The translations under genes were made by a program, and so were the position numbers. The notes beneath the pieces were generated by a model. The model was not told where the DNA came from. It saw only the letters and a list, made by a program, of their open reading frames with translations, and made no database searches. 64,000 nucleotides of DNA from Thereva unica (taxonomy: Eukaryota > Arthropoda > Insecta > Diptera > Therevidae). Shown here in pieces: positions 13,428 to 24,046 of the stretch; the first letter of the stretch is position 1; the number at the start of each line of letters is the position of its first letter. The stretch spans positions 96,211,813 to 96,275,812 of the forward strand of contig OX465283.1 in the NCBI GenBank assembly GCA_949987705.1, given 5' to 3'.

Positions 13428-13478
13428 GTAAGCCATATATCTATACCAAAAAATTGTAAGTACTAATTTTATTTTCAG
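13428..13478 (+). other. intron 2 of Harbinger transposase
   Basis: 51 bp, GTAAGC donor and TTTTCAG acceptor. Removal rebuilds the conserved LLLGDSAY block across the junction, which strongly supports a true intron. Confidence 0.85.
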
Positions 13479-14550
13479 GGGATTCTGCTTACAAGCTTGA
13501 GCCTTGGTTAACAACGCCATATAGATTAGCTGTGGAAGTTCAACGAAATTCATTCTAAAGTTAGAAACGTCGTTGAGAGGACATTTGGGTTATTGAAGGC
13601 GAGATTTCGGTGTTTGCTGTATGCACGACAGCTTCATTATTCTCCACATAAAGCCACTAGATTTTTGAATGCTTGCTGTGCATTGCATAACATTTGCCTG
13701 GCTTTCAAAGTGGATTCTATAGTGGAATCTTCGATTGTTGATGACGGTTCCGACATATTTGCAGAATAGAATCATACCCCAGAAAATATCACAACTGACG
13801 CAAGCAGAATTAGAAATAATATCAAATTAACTTTATAAAAAATATTTAATTCAATATCACAAAAACAAAATAAAATGATTACAGTTCAAACATTTTATGC
13901 GAATTATCACTTCTTTGGATTTAGTTCGTCTGCCGTTCTAGGATTTTCTCTTTGATGTCTACCATTTTTTTCTCGAGCTCTAATTTTTGGACGAGCAGCT
14001 CATTTCTATGCTTTCCTATCAGCTCCATTTTTTCAAAGTGCATTTGTGAAAGGCGGTAGCTATTTTGCATGTGAGAACCCATGTCCTTAAGAGACTGGTC
14101 CACACTATCTAATTTTCGAATTATATTTTTGTGAAAATCCCCTTGAGATTCCACTTGCTGTTGTAGCAATTCTATCTTTTGGTTTGCAACCCTTTTCTGG
14201 GTTGCCTTTTTGGTTCTGAAGTATTTTTTCTATGCGTAGGGGCAGATCAATACCATTACTTTCTTCTAATGCTGGTATATTCTCCTGGCTTTCATCAATG
14301 GCATCCACAGTTGCAGGATTATGATCAACACCTTGTATTATTGCGTCATTGGATTAAACACCCGGTGCAATATTATCGTTTTCTTGTGGTGAACCAAATT
14401 TTCTAGATGTAAGCAACCCAGAAAAACAATAACTTTTTGCTCTGTGGGTGTGAAAGATAATATTTTGCTAGGCCCACCTCCTGTGCCAGATATATTATGC
14501 CTATTTTTTTTCATTTTGTTTTTAATGTGGTCTTTATAGCCAGCCCAAAC

Positions 14551-14671
14551 CTTTAAGCTAAAAATTGCGTTAATTTTATTAATATTGTATTCTTTTATTA
14601 GAAAAATTTCAGAAAAATTCTTAAGTACTAAATACTTAATATTCACACTAAATTATTTTATTTGAACGAAC
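14551..14671 (-). other. intron in Myb/SANT gene
   Basis: 121 bp on the minus strand, donor AAG/GTTCGT and acceptor TTAAAG/G. Removal joins GWKK to VWAGYK, which matches the expected SANT helix. A competing acceptor 7 bases upstream gives the wrong frame. Confidence 0.65.
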
Positions 14672-14879
14672 CTTCTTCCAGCCGTCAATATCATGGACAG
14701 GTGGTCCCATCGTATTTAAATCTTGTTGAATTGTCTTCCACAGAGCATTTGACTTTTTTTCCCCTTCAGAGGTTTTCATATATTTCGTTGCAAAACTGCG
14801 GTTTTCCTCCATTATGGTCACAAGAGCTTCAAATTGCTCTTGCTTAGTGCTCACATTCTTCTTATTTATTTGTTTTGAC

Positions 14880-14968
14880 CTAAATAATAACAATATTTAA
14901 CATTAAATAATATGTATTATTCAATTTCGTATTAGTTTAACCTTTAATTAAAATAAAAAAAGACTTAC
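14880..14968 (-). other. intron splitting the start codon
   Basis: 89 bp on the minus strand, donor AT/GTAAGT and acceptor TTATTTAG/G. Splicing creates ATG from AT plus G. The unspliced frame also offers an ATG within the intron (near 14,893), so the split start is an inference. Confidence 0.5.
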
Positions 14969-15027
14969 ATGATGCCCAAAAATTTTTCCTGTTTGTGTCC
15001 GACAGCACAATGCACTCCGACGAATAA

Positions 15028-15550
15028 GGCCGCGTTCTCATGGGCTGCATGCCGCACGACAAAAGCTTTCAATGTTTTCTGATTGGCCAGGAAAATATAT
15101 CTGTATGCACACATGTTTTCTCTCTCGCACAGCCTTGCTGCAAAAATCGAACAAGGGAAAATCCCTTATTCATGCGGCAAAATCACGGAACTGTCAAGTT
15201 CGAACTTTTGCCGTGCGGCATGCAGCCCATGTGAACGTGCTGCAAAATCACGGAACTAGTGATGTTTCGATTCGAGCGATGTTTAAAGTGATTTAAACAA
15301 CAATATTTCACATTTTGACATCAACATTAATCGTTAACATAATTTTTTTATTATTAAAGTAATCCAATTCACATTTTCAAAATCACAAAAGACTGATTTT
15401 TGACAACCAGCAGATGCTCTCATATGAACGAGGGGATGCTTCTATGCGGCAAGCTTTTTGCAGCCTGTCACGAAAATTTTCGAATACTACCCGAAGATAA
15501 GCCGATATCAAGCTTTAGCCGTGCGGCATGCAGCCCATGAGAACGCGGCC
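15028..15550. mobile_element. inverted-repeat MITE, copy 1
   Basis: 523 bp with terminal inverted repeats of about 36 bp beginning GGCCGCGTTCTCATGGGCTG. Flanked by TAA on both sides (15,025-15,027 and 15,551-15,553), the 3-bp TWA target duplication typical of PIF/Harbinger. An internal inverted copy of the end sequence (GTGCGGCATGCAGCCCATG near 15,213) gives the element a three-part fold. No coding capacity. It lies about 60 bp upstream of the Myb/SANT gene start. Confidence 0.85.
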
Positions 15551-15553
15551 TAA

Positions 15554-15764
15554 AGCAATAGTTTTCCGATTTTGCCAAAGAAAATCCCAATACATAGTAG
15601 ACCGCGAGCAAAATTAATTCCGAATGTAAATGTCATTTGGCTTTCGGATGAGGTGGCTTTGGAAAATCAAAATACATAGTTCGGAATTTCCGAATTCAAA
15701 TTAAATTACTTTCAGATCCGAATACATAGTAGGCCCCCAGGTCTTATGTTTTTAATCAAATTCC
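15554..15764. other. spacer between MITE copies
   Basis: No gene seen. AATACATAGT occurs three times (about 15,590, 15,671 and 15,720), next to GTAGACC/GTAGGCC, which may mark the ends of another tiny element; not proven. Confidence 0.4.
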
Positions 15765-15767
15765 TAA

Positions 15768-16290
15768 GGCCGCGTTCCCATGGACTGCATGCCGCACGAC
15801 AAAAGCTTTTAATGTTCTTTGATTGGCCAGGAAAATATCTCTCTCTGCACACATGTTTTCTCTCTCGCACAGCATTGCTGCAAAAATCAAACAAGGGGAA
15901 ATCCCTTGTGCACGCGGCAAAATCATGGAACTGTCAAGCTCGAGCTTTTTCCGTGCGGCATGCAGCCCATGTGAACGTGCTGCAAAGTCACAGAACTAGT
16001 GATGTTTCGATTCGAGCGATGTTTAAAGTGATTTAACTTCAACATTTCACATTTTGACATCAACATTAATCGTGAACATATTTTTTTTATTATTAAAGTA
16101 ATCCATTTCATTTTTTCAAAATCACAAAACAGCTGATTTTCGACAACCATCAGATGCATCCATATGAACGAGGAGATGCGTCTATGCGGCAAGCTTTTTG
16201 CAGCCTCTCACGAAAATTTCCGAATACTACCCGAAGGTAAGCCGAGTTCAAGCTTTTGCCGTGCGGCATGCAGCCCATGAGAACGCGGCC
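15768..16290. mobile_element. inverted-repeat MITE, copy 2
   Basis: 523 bp, the most diverged of the three copies (for example GTTCCCATGGACTGC in its left end). Flanked by TAA at 15,765-15,767 and 16,291-16,293. Same internal inverted segment, no coding capacity. Confidence 0.85.
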
Positions 16291-16325
16291 TAACTTCTCC
16301 TGATCATTTGGATTCGAAAGCTTAA

Positions 16326-16844
16326 GGCCGCGTTCTCATGGGCTGCATGCCGCACGACAAAAGCTTTCAATGTTTTCTGATTGGCCAGGAAAATATATCT
16401 GTATGCATGTTTTCTCTCTCGCACAGCCTTGCTGCAAAAATCGAACAAGGGAAAATCCCTTATTCATGCGGCAAAATCACGGAACTGTCAAGTTCGAACT
16501 TTTGCCGTGCGGCATGCAGCCCATGTGAACGTGCTGCAAAATCACGGAACTAGTGATGTTTCGATTCGAGCGATGTTTAAAGTGATTTAAACAACAATAT
16601 TTCACATTTTGACATCAACATTAATCGTTAACATAATTTTTTTTATTATTAAAGTAATCCAATTCACATTTTCAAAACCACAAAAGACTGATTTTTGACA
16701 ACCAGCAGATGCTCTCATATGAACGAGGGGATGCTTCTATGCGGCAAGCTTTTTGCAGCCTGTCACGAAAATTTTCGAATACTACCCGAAGATAAGCCGA
16801 TATCAGCTTTAGCCGTGCGGCATGCAGCCCATGAGAACGCGGCC
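16326..16844. mobile_element. inverted-repeat MITE, copy 3
   Basis: 519 bp, almost identical to copy 1 apart from a 4-bp loss (GCACACATG to GCATG near 16,405) and a few substitutions. Flanks are TAA on the left and TTA on the right, so the 3-bp target duplication carries one mismatch. Confidence 0.83.
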
Positions 16845-16847
16845 TTA

Positions 16848-17106
16848 TGATCCCACGAGTTTGACTCTGGATGATGACGCTTCACAGGGTTGAATCATGA
16901 TTCGTGCGTAGCATAACCGCATGGTATCGGAGCACATTGAATTTTATGGTATGTCGTTATCTCTAATGATGGGGATAACGGACAATAATGCAACTGGGCT
17001 AATGCACTGATAATATTTAGGAAACCGTGTTTCGCTATTTAATTACTCGACGCGAATTCACAATTCAAATACCGTATAAAGTATTATACTGTTAATTGTA
17101 CTTTGT
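16848..17106. other. flank and probable 5' leader of LINE
   Basis: No gene seen. Contains the run up to the first LINE reading frame. The 5' limit of the LINE could not be fixed because no matching target duplication was found beside the 3' tail. A TGGTATCGGAGC segment near 16,922 resembles a Copia-type primer-binding site but stands alone. Confidence 0.4.
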
Positions 17107-18752
17107 ATGCACTCGACTATGATTTTAATAACTGAACTATGGGAAGCAGGTTCCCGGGTTTCGGCTTCAACCACTTCTGGGGCTTCCATAGCCCCCCAAC
17201 AGGCCAACCTACAAGACCAGTTGGACATTACCTGCGAACTCATGAAGCAGGGTGCCGATCACGGCCCCAATGAAGGGGAATGTTCGGGATCTCTCTTCAA
17301 TGAGGGCAGTTTGAGTCCGCGAACTGCCGTGGAGCACGCTGAGATCACTCCTTCAATGGAAGAAGATCTCCTTAGAGGCCCACCTGCGGAACCAAAATTC
17401 AGACTGGAAATCCAAAAGCTCCTTCTAAATACCGGAGTGGCGCAGCCAACAAACGTTTTAAGCGATTTTTGGATGCTGGCTACTCTCGGGAAGATGCTGA
17501 AAGAATTTGCGTGGCCCCCGAGGAAGAGAGGAAAAACCATTCTTCCTAATAAGAAGAGGGGTAGATCCTCTGGATCCTCTCCAGGCCAAAATGCCCCGGC
17601 GAAAAGGGCGAAGGCTCCAGCTACACGGCCTGCAAAGCCAGCTGAAAAGCCTTCACCAAAGAAGTGCGACGCACCCACATTGAAGCCTAAAACAGCTTCA
17701 AAGCCGACCTTATGCCAAATAGCAGAGAGTGTCAGAATGGGTGTGCTCGCTACTGATTACCCAGAGACTCTCCTAACCACGGATCAGTTAACAGCTGTGC
17801 AAGGGTGTCTTCTGGAGGCGATAGCCCAGTTGGGACAAAGCTCAGAGCAGCCGAGGTTCCTAGGTGTCGCTGCGCGCCCGGGGTGGCTAGCCATCACCTG
17901 CGCCGACTCGGCCACGGCCACGTGGCTGAAAGGTGTGATGGTTAACCTTAAGCCCTGGGAAGGAGCTAGTCTTGTCGCTGTGGACGAAGACAAGCTGCCG
18001 CGCAGCCATGTTGTTGTCGGATATTTCCCGGCTGCAACCGAAGACCCTACCGACATTATGATGAAATGGATAGGGGTCCAAAACAGGGCTCTAAGGGTGT
18101 ATGAATGGAGAGTACTCCACAAAGTCCACCGTCCACCATTCACGGAGATGACGTTCTCCGTGGACCAAAGGTCAATTGACGAGCTGAGACGGACGGGCGG
18201 CCAAATTGGCTACAAGTTTGGTTGGGCACAGCTTAGGATTAAGGCGGCAGAAAAGCCTATGTCCAAGGCTGACTCTGGCCAAGCTCATACTGTCCCCTCA
18301 GCGACCGCCAGCACTTCACGAGCAACCGCGACCATTTCCGCTCCTATCACCAAGGAAGCAGATGCTCGGAGGCTAATATTTGAAGCCGCGCTTGAGCCTG
18401 CTCCGGAAATGGGAGAGGTAAGCTCCAATGTGAGGATGGTGACCACTGCACTCTCTGGGCTGGTGGTTGGGGGGTCCTCTAACGAGGTAATGAATCCCCC
18501 ACTAACTCAGTATTGCAGGCGGCTGGGGCAAGGTCTAGTACCCCACCATCCGACACATGCGAACATATAGCCACCAGAGAGGCTGGTGCTGCTGGCGGAA
18601 TCGTCGGGGAAGCAACTCTGGATGCTTCCTCTATTGCCGCTACAGGCGGAGCTGAACCCCTAAAATCGCCACTCCAATCCTCAAGGGGTAAACCTCCACA
18701 GCCCAGTAAGGGTCCCAAGAAGGGGAGGAGAAAAAATCCCTTCAGGAAATAA
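17107..18752 (+). pseudogene. LINE ORF1 protein
   Basis: RNA-binding-type ORF1 of the LINE. The first frame runs 487 codons to 18,570; near 18,515 the homologous reading shifts to a second frame (QAAGARSSTPPSDTCEHI) that runs to a Lys/Arg-rich end at 18,752 (KGPKKGRRKNPFRK). The N-terminal third is low-complexity, with a strongly basic stretch around residues 140-200. The central block (about residues 200-390) contains FLGVAARPGWLAITC and FGWAQLRIK and resembles the DUF4780 domain known from insect retrotransposon ORF1 proteins, judged by eye. No CCHC knuckles are seen, unlike the R1-like ORF1 at 54.5 kb. ORF2 starts 14 bp after the end. Confidence 0.7.
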
Positions 18753-18766
18753 GTACTGCTTTCAAT

Positions 18767-21700
18767 ATGAAGCTTGTCCAGATAAACCTTCATCACGCCA
18801 AGGCTGCTTCTGCAATACTTGAAAAAAGGTTTATCTCGGGCAATTTAGATGTGGCCCTAATCCAAGAGCCATGGGTGTACCGAGGAAGAATATGTGGCCT
18901 CGCTACTAATGCTGGCAGGTTGATCTACTCCATCGAGCATGACTGCCCTAGAGCAGCACTGCTCATGGGGAAGAGACTAACATGCCTTCCTCTTTCGCAG
19001 TTCGTATCCAAAAATCTGGTTGCGGCTGAGGTAGTGCTACCTGGAGACGTAGGAATGCCCAGGCTCGTCATAGCCTCGGCCTACTTCCCTGGTGAAGAGC
19101 CTGCTCCACCACCGCCAGATGTCAAGAGACTTGTGGAAGACTGCACTAGGAGGAATATTCAGTTAGTGATTGGTTGCGATGCCAACGCGCACCACCTTGT
19201 GTGCGGAAGCACCAATACTAATTCTAGGGGCGATTACCTCCTTGATTTCATTACAACCTACAATTTACAGGTTATGAACAAGGGGCACGAACCTACCGTT
19301 TCTAATGTGATTAGGCAAGAGGTAATTGACCTGACTCTTGCTAGCACATTTGTCAGTTCCAGAATACTAAACTGGCACGTCTCAAGTGAGCCATCAATGT
19401 CTGACCATAGACATATAAGGTTTAACCTGAGAGCTTCTGCAATATCCTCGGAAGAATTTAGGACTCCACGGCAGACTGACTGGGACGCTTATCGCACAGC
19501 TCTCTGTTTAGGAATCAGCCATATGGATATTAATCCCATTACTGAAGCCGATCTCGACCTTGTCTCTACCAATCTGCAAGAAACGATCATCGCAGCCTTC
19601 GAAAGTAGCTGCCCTGCGAAACCTCGAAGCACCAACCGAAAGGTTTCGTGGGGGAACAATGATCTCTGCAGGCAAAGGAGAGAAGTTACTGGGACCAACT
19701 GGCAACTGGGACCCATACAAGAAAGCCCTTACCAATTACAATAAAGATTTGAGAAGATCTAAACGAAGGTCATGGAAAGCCTTCTGCGAAGAAATAGATA
19801 AACTCCCAGCCTCCACGAGGTTACACAAAGTTCTGTCTAAGGATCACTCTAATGGCATTGTCTCTCTCAAGACCTCTGAAGGGTCCTTTACGGAGAACAC
19901 CAGGGATACCATGGAGCTATTAATGAGCACTCATTTCCCCGGCTCTCAGGTAATCAACCCTGGATTGGCCTTTGAACCTAACATTGAATTGGAGGTAGTA
20001 CTTGCCCATCGGTCCTATAATAGGAACAAAGGCTTGGCAAACAGGATTTTCACTGCCGGTAAGATTGAGTGGGCCATTGGCACCTTCAGTCCCTTCAAGG
20101 CTGCTGGAAAGGACCACATCTTCCCAGCTCTCCTTCAGAGAGGCTTGGAAGAGATCTTACCGGCCCTGCTACCACTTTTTCGGGGTAGCTTTGCGCTGGC
20201 CCATATTCCTAGGTGCTGGAGAGAGGCTAGGGTAGTCTTTATCCCTAAATCGGGGAGAAGATCATATAGAGAAGCAAAATCCTATCGACCCATTAGCCTC
20301 TCCTCCTTTCTTCTGAAAACAATGGAGAAAGTTTTAGACAGTCATATTAGAGAGGGTCTTACAGCGAGCCCACTTCACTGTCTGCAATTTGCCTACCGGC
20401 CGGGCAGATCTACAGAGACTGCCATTCATGTGCTAGTGAGAGATATTGAGAAATCCCTCAGGGCCAAGGAAATCTCTCTCTGCGCCTTTGCCTTGACATT
20501 GAGGGTGCGTTTGACAACGTTACCTTCGACGCGATCAATGAAGCAGCAGTAAAAAAAGGCATTCTTCGTCCCACTGCGAGATGGATCACGTCGCTTCTCA
20601 GCAGCAGACTGATAACTGCTGAGATGAATGGTGAATCGATTACGGTAATTGCTGTTAAAGGCTGTCCTCAAGGGGGCGTTCTATCACCCCTCCTATGGTC
20701 AATCGTGATCGATGAACTTCTTGCCGACCTGAATAACCGGCCTATGCAGACGATATCGTCATAACGATTAGCGGCGGTCATGATAGCACCGTTTCAGACC
20801 TCATGCAAGCCGTTTTGTCTCATATGCATAGCTGGTGCCGTAGCAAGAATCTAGGTATTAACCCACAAAAAACTGTCATCGTACCGTTTACTAATAGAAG
20901 GAAGCTAAACTTAAAAGCCATCTCTTTGGACGGCAAAGAAATAGGTTTCTCAAAGGAGGCTAAATATCTAGGCATAATCCTGGATCAAAAGCTCTCCTGG
21001 AAATCTCAAATTGAGAGAGTAACTGCCAAGGCAACTGCATCTCTCCATGTTTGTCGCCAATTTGTAGGAAAAACCTGGGGTCTTAAACCTAGGTTAATGT
21101 TTTGGCTACATACTACGGTCGTAAGGCCCATGATCACATATGAATCCATCGCATGGTGGGCTAAGACCAAACAAAAGGGTGCTATGATTAAGCTGGCCAG
21201 GGTGCAAAGACTGGCCTGTCTTGGTATCACAGGGGCAAAAAGCACCTGTCCGACTGTGGCTATGGAGGCCCTACTGAACATTCCTCCGCTACACCTGGTG
21301 GTGAAAAAGGAGGCTCTGGCAGAGGCACTGCGTCTACGGGAGCTATTCTCCTTTAAGCCAGTAGACCCGCTGGATCATTTATCGATCCTCAAGGAGCTGA
21401 ACTTGGAGCCAATGATATCTTTGTCCGATACCATTCCTGCTACTCTTGACTTTGACAAACCGTTTACGACTATTATTCGAAGTAGGTCAGAGCGGCAACA
21501 TGGCAGGCCTCTCTTTAGAGGAAGCACGGCCTTTTGGTACACAGACGGTTCCAAAACAGATAAAGGGGTAGGGCTGGGTGTTTATGGCCCAAGGAGCAAC
21601 TACCCCCACTGTTTTTCAGGCTGAGGTACTCGCCATCCAGGTGTGTGCTCAGACTTGTATTAATAGAGCTCCAAATAGCTCTAACATTGTTATTTTCTCG

Positions 21701-22185
21701 GACAGTCAAGCTGCACTGCTGGCCATTAATTCGCACAGGGTCTCGTCAAAGACTGTCCTGGATTGTCTTCAATCCCTGAAATTCCTCAGCAGGAACAATA
21801 GTGTCACGCTGATGTGGATTCCGGGCCACGAAGGTCACATTGGTAATGAGATTGCCGATAGCCTGGCTAGAGCAGGCGCAAACTCATTACCTATTGGTCC
21901 GGAACCTTTCTGTAGCTGGTTGATCAGATGTTTCTTCAAAGCTGGCCTAGGACCCAGGGTGATCGTCAAGCTAAAAGATTCATCCAAATCGATAAAGCTA
22001 AGGCGGACAAACTTTTAAATCTCAAGAGGTGGGAGCTAAAAATAATAACAGAGCTCCTGACGGGCTACTGTTCGCTTAACTATCACCTAAACAAAATAGG
22101 TCTGGTGGCCGACTCTGGCTGTCGATTCTGCGGGGCAGCTCCCGAAAGTGCGGAGCACTTGATGTGCACTGTGAGGCTACAGTGA
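18767..22185 (+). pseudogene. LINE ORF2: endonuclease-RT-RNase H
   Basis: Polyprotein for target-primed reverse transcription. The endonuclease starts at MKLVQINLHHAK with catalytic motifs LIQEPW, IGCDANAHH and SDHRHI. RT follows with YRPISLSS, FAYRPGRST, GCPQGGVLSPLLW and ADDIVIT. RNase H shows FWYTDGSK, FQAEVLAI, FSDSQAAL and WIPGHEGHIGNEIADSLA, so its D-E-D-D set and the helper His are all visible. The C-terminus has CRFCGAAPESAEHLMC. Frameshifts lie near 19,680, near 20,495 in the catalytic-Asp block of RT, near 20,740 immediately before the YADD motif, near 21,600 inside RNase H and near 21,930. Domains are otherwise well preserved, suggesting fairly recent inactivation. Confidence 0.88.
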
Positions 22186-22378
22186 GGAAAAGACTGAGCC
22201 TCCTCCATCGTGATTTCCCTCCCCCCAGGGAAATTTGGCACAGCAACCCTAAATCAGTTTTAGGCTACCTAAGAAGCCTTAACCTTGATGGTTTTTAAAG
22301 ATGGGGATGGTACAATAGACCAAACAAAATAGGTCGCAGTGCCCGCTATAGCGCCCCTCAATAATAATAATAATAATA
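22186..22378 (+). other. LINE 3' UTR and (AAT)n tail
   Basis: About 190 bp of non-coding sequence with CCCTCCCCCCAGGG near 22,220, ending in six AAT repeats. Triplet tails are a known feature of I-group LINEs. Confidence 0.75.
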
Positions 22379-23140
22379 CTGAGAGTATTTCGTTGTCGAC
22401 TGACTTCCAGTCCACGCATAACTTCGGGTGACCAAGATCTCTGATCTCAAAATTTTTATTTAAGTGACATTTCAATGAATCATACTCACGTTGATTGTCT
22501 GTTGCTATTAGCAGGTCATCCACATACACCGTGATGATTGTTGTCTTCCCCTGCTCTAACTTGTAGTATATGCATTGGTCGTACTTGGAAGGGATGTAAC
22601 GCAAAGACTTGAGCGTCTTTAAGTTCTACGTCTATTTCCCCGTTGAGGTAGGCTGATGAAACGTCAATGTGATGTAGCTGTAGATGCTTTTCCATTGCAA
22701 TTGCCATAGTTAGGCGAATTGAACATTTGCGACAGGTGAATAAGTGTCGTGGTAATCGATTCCTTGAATTTGGTCGAATCCTCTTGCCAAAAGACGTGCC
22801 TTTCGCTTCTCCACTGATCCGTCTGGTCGGTACTTGGTTTTGAAAACCCAACGAGACTTAATAATTTTCCGCTCCTCTGGTCTTTTAACTAAGGTCCAGG
22901 TATTGTTCCTGATGAGCGCGTCGTACTTCGCTTGCATTGCAGCTCGCCATTCATTTGCGTTCTCTTCAGATGTCTTTGCGTTTTACCAGCACTCGTCGTC
23001 GTTTATCGACACAACGGTCTCCTCAAGGTCCTCGGCGGCCTCATCAGATTCTGGATTTGTGTCTGATCTGGCTCTGCCGAAATATCATCCTCGGCTTCAT
23101 TCCCAGGAGGTGGGCTGGCAGTTAGTACACCATCCTGAAA
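22379..23140 (-). pseudogene. Ty1/Copia polyprotein fragment (RT)
   Basis: Copia-type reverse transcriptase. Reading leftward: an acidic linker (GNEAEDDISAE), then [49 protein letters not shown] and HHIDVSSAYLNGEIDVEL, and the catalytic VYVDDLLIATD, ending at HPKLCVDW where the LINE tail begins at 22,378. Small frameshifts occur near 22,710 and 22,600. RNase H, integrase and both LTRs are absent. A possible acceptor TCTTTTCAG near 23,139 on the minus strand, with a donor-like CCAGGTAAGAG near 23,214, hints at an intron but could be chance. Confidence 0.85.
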
Positions 23141-23158
23141 AGATTAAACATAATTATT

Positions 23159-23967
23159 TGTTCCGAGATGACCTACAACGAGAGGGACTAAATTCAAACA
23201 CTTAGGAACTCTTACCTGGAAAAAACAAATGCGCCCTTCTCAGCACTCACAAAACATTGCACCAAAACGACCACCATATGACAACTGTCAGATGACAAAC
23301 CAGCAGAGCCGAGGTAGCAGATGGCGGGAAGGACCAGAAGCAAGGTTGCAGAAACTGCAATACCATCGCCGAGGTTTCCGAAGGCGACAACCAAAAGCTC
23401 GACCACGAACATTGAAAAGAGAGCGAAATCGATCTATGCGAGATATAGGTCAACAGCTGATCGGCGAAGAGGAAACGAGACAACGAGCCATCGTCCATAG
23501 GAAACTATAGCCGGGGGTCAAGGAACTCTTCAAGAAGCTCCGAGAAGAAAACCCGCTAGGGGTGAATTTATAAAGCTACGTAGGGAAGAAAGGAGCGCTC
23601 TCTTTTGCCCAGCAATCTCCAACAGACGATATCAAGAAAATATAGTGGTGCACATTGGTAATTTCTGTAAGAACATTTTAAAAGTTTGTGTCGAAACAGA
23701 GACAACCAACACCTACCCGGTGCCCTGGTTCCACAGTCTTCGTTCAATATATGCAGTATCTTCTAATAAAAACAATTTTCAAACCACGTACGAATCTCGT
23801 GAACAATTAGCAAAAACACCCAAGAACAGTCCGCACAAACTTTATTCAACGATTCTTCTTCTTACACAACTCGCCACAGACAAGAGAAGCGTGACAGCTT
23901 TTTCTAGATAGGAAGCTTTTTAAATTTAACACAGGGTAAACCAAAATAAATTACGGTGGTTCTCACA
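23159..23967 (-). repeat. probable 3' LTR of the BEL/Pao element
   Basis: On the minus strand this begins TGTGAGAACCACC right after a purine tract and could end GGAACA at 23,159, giving TG...CA ends over about 809 bp. A TATA-like TTTATAAA lies near 23,567-23,574 on the minus strand, where an LTR promoter would be expected. The second LTR is missing from the window, so the left limit is not confirmed. Short frames on both strands here (up to 93 codons) look incidental. Confidence 0.5.
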
Positions 23968-23978
23968 TTTCTCCCACC
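23968..23978 (-). promoter_or_regulatory. polypurine tract of BEL/Pao element
   Basis: GGTGGGAGAAA on the minus strand, directly before the TGTGAGA start of the presumed 3' LTR. This is the expected site for plus-strand priming. Confidence 0.55.
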
Positions 23979-24028
23979 TGTTATTTTTCCTTTTACAATA
24001 GTTAACAAATAGCAATAAAAAATAACAT

Positions 24029-24046
24029 ACATTAACTGAATACATA
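24029..24046. repeat. 18-bp target duplication, left copy
   Basis: ACATTAACTGAATACATA, identical to 31,459-31,476. It lies immediately before the truncated 5' end of the R1-like LINE. Confidence 0.82.

Larger units (their letters stand above)
12968..13769 (+). pseudogene. PIF/Harbinger transposase (HARBI1-like), decayed
   Basis: DDE nuclease of PIF/Harbinger elements, which would cut the element ends and insert into short TWA targets. Visible family landmarks in order: a helix-turn-helix-like IGLSQQTVSAVLDE, then GVIGAINGTHI, AVDGCFGGASHDSFIW, LLLGDSAYKLEPWL after splicing, and NVVERTFGLLKARFRC. Two short GT-AG introns (13,233-13,285 and 13,428-13,478) restore frame when removed. Damage: the N-terminus is missing where the satellite array abuts, an in-frame TAG sits at 13,098, and a one-base frameshift lies near 13,550 just before the VER segment. 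The first catalytic block reads INGTH where the family has IDGTH, so a catalytic Asp is replaced by Asn. Not functional as it stands. Confidence 0.88.
13921..14970 (-). pseudogene. Harbinger Myb/SANT-like DNA-binding protein
   Basis: The second protein of Harbinger elements, a trihelix/zeste-type Myb/SANT protein that binds element ends and partners the transposase. Landmarks: EQFEALVTIMEENRSFA, LWKTIQQDLNTMGPP, then GWKK joined by splicing to VWAGYKDHIKNK, and the hallmark TGGGPS followed by TPTEQKVI. The C-terminal part (13,921-14,169) is charged and heptad-like, probably a coiled coil. Introns lie at 14,551-14,671 and 14,880-14,968; the latter would split the initiator codon (AT then G), after which the frame opens with MSKQINKKN. 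Frameshifts near 14,400 and 14,190 break the reading frame. It converges with the transposase gene, tail to tail. Confidence 0.78.
17107..22378 (+). mobile_element. non-LTR retrotransposon with RNase H (I/LOA-like)
   Basis: Two-ORF LINE: ORF1, then a polyprotein with apurinic endonuclease, reverse transcriptase, RNase H and a C-terminal zinc-finger-like segment, ending in an (AAT)n tail at 22,360-22,378. RNase H together with an apurinic endonuclease points to the I/LOA side of the LINE tree; the exact clade is not decided. The copy carries several frameshifts and is dead. Its tail joins directly to a Copia RT fragment. Confidence 0.85.

Noticed and set aside
16919..16935. TGGTATCGGAGC as a Copia primer-binding site
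   Set aside because: Right kind of sequence, but on the strand opposite to the Copia fragment, over 5 kb away and without an LTR beside it.
17058..17678. Minus-strand frames opposite LINE ORF1 (139 and 61 codons)
   Set aside because: Antisense shadows of a GC-rich real frame; no motif.
22834..23205. 123-codon frame (+) opposite Copia RT
   Set aside because: Antisense of the Copia coding strand; no motif of its own.
23229..23510. 93-codon Arg/Gln-rich frame (+)
   Set aside because: Lies within the presumed BEL LTR in antisense, with no recognised motif; treated as incidental, though a capsid-type basic protein was considered.
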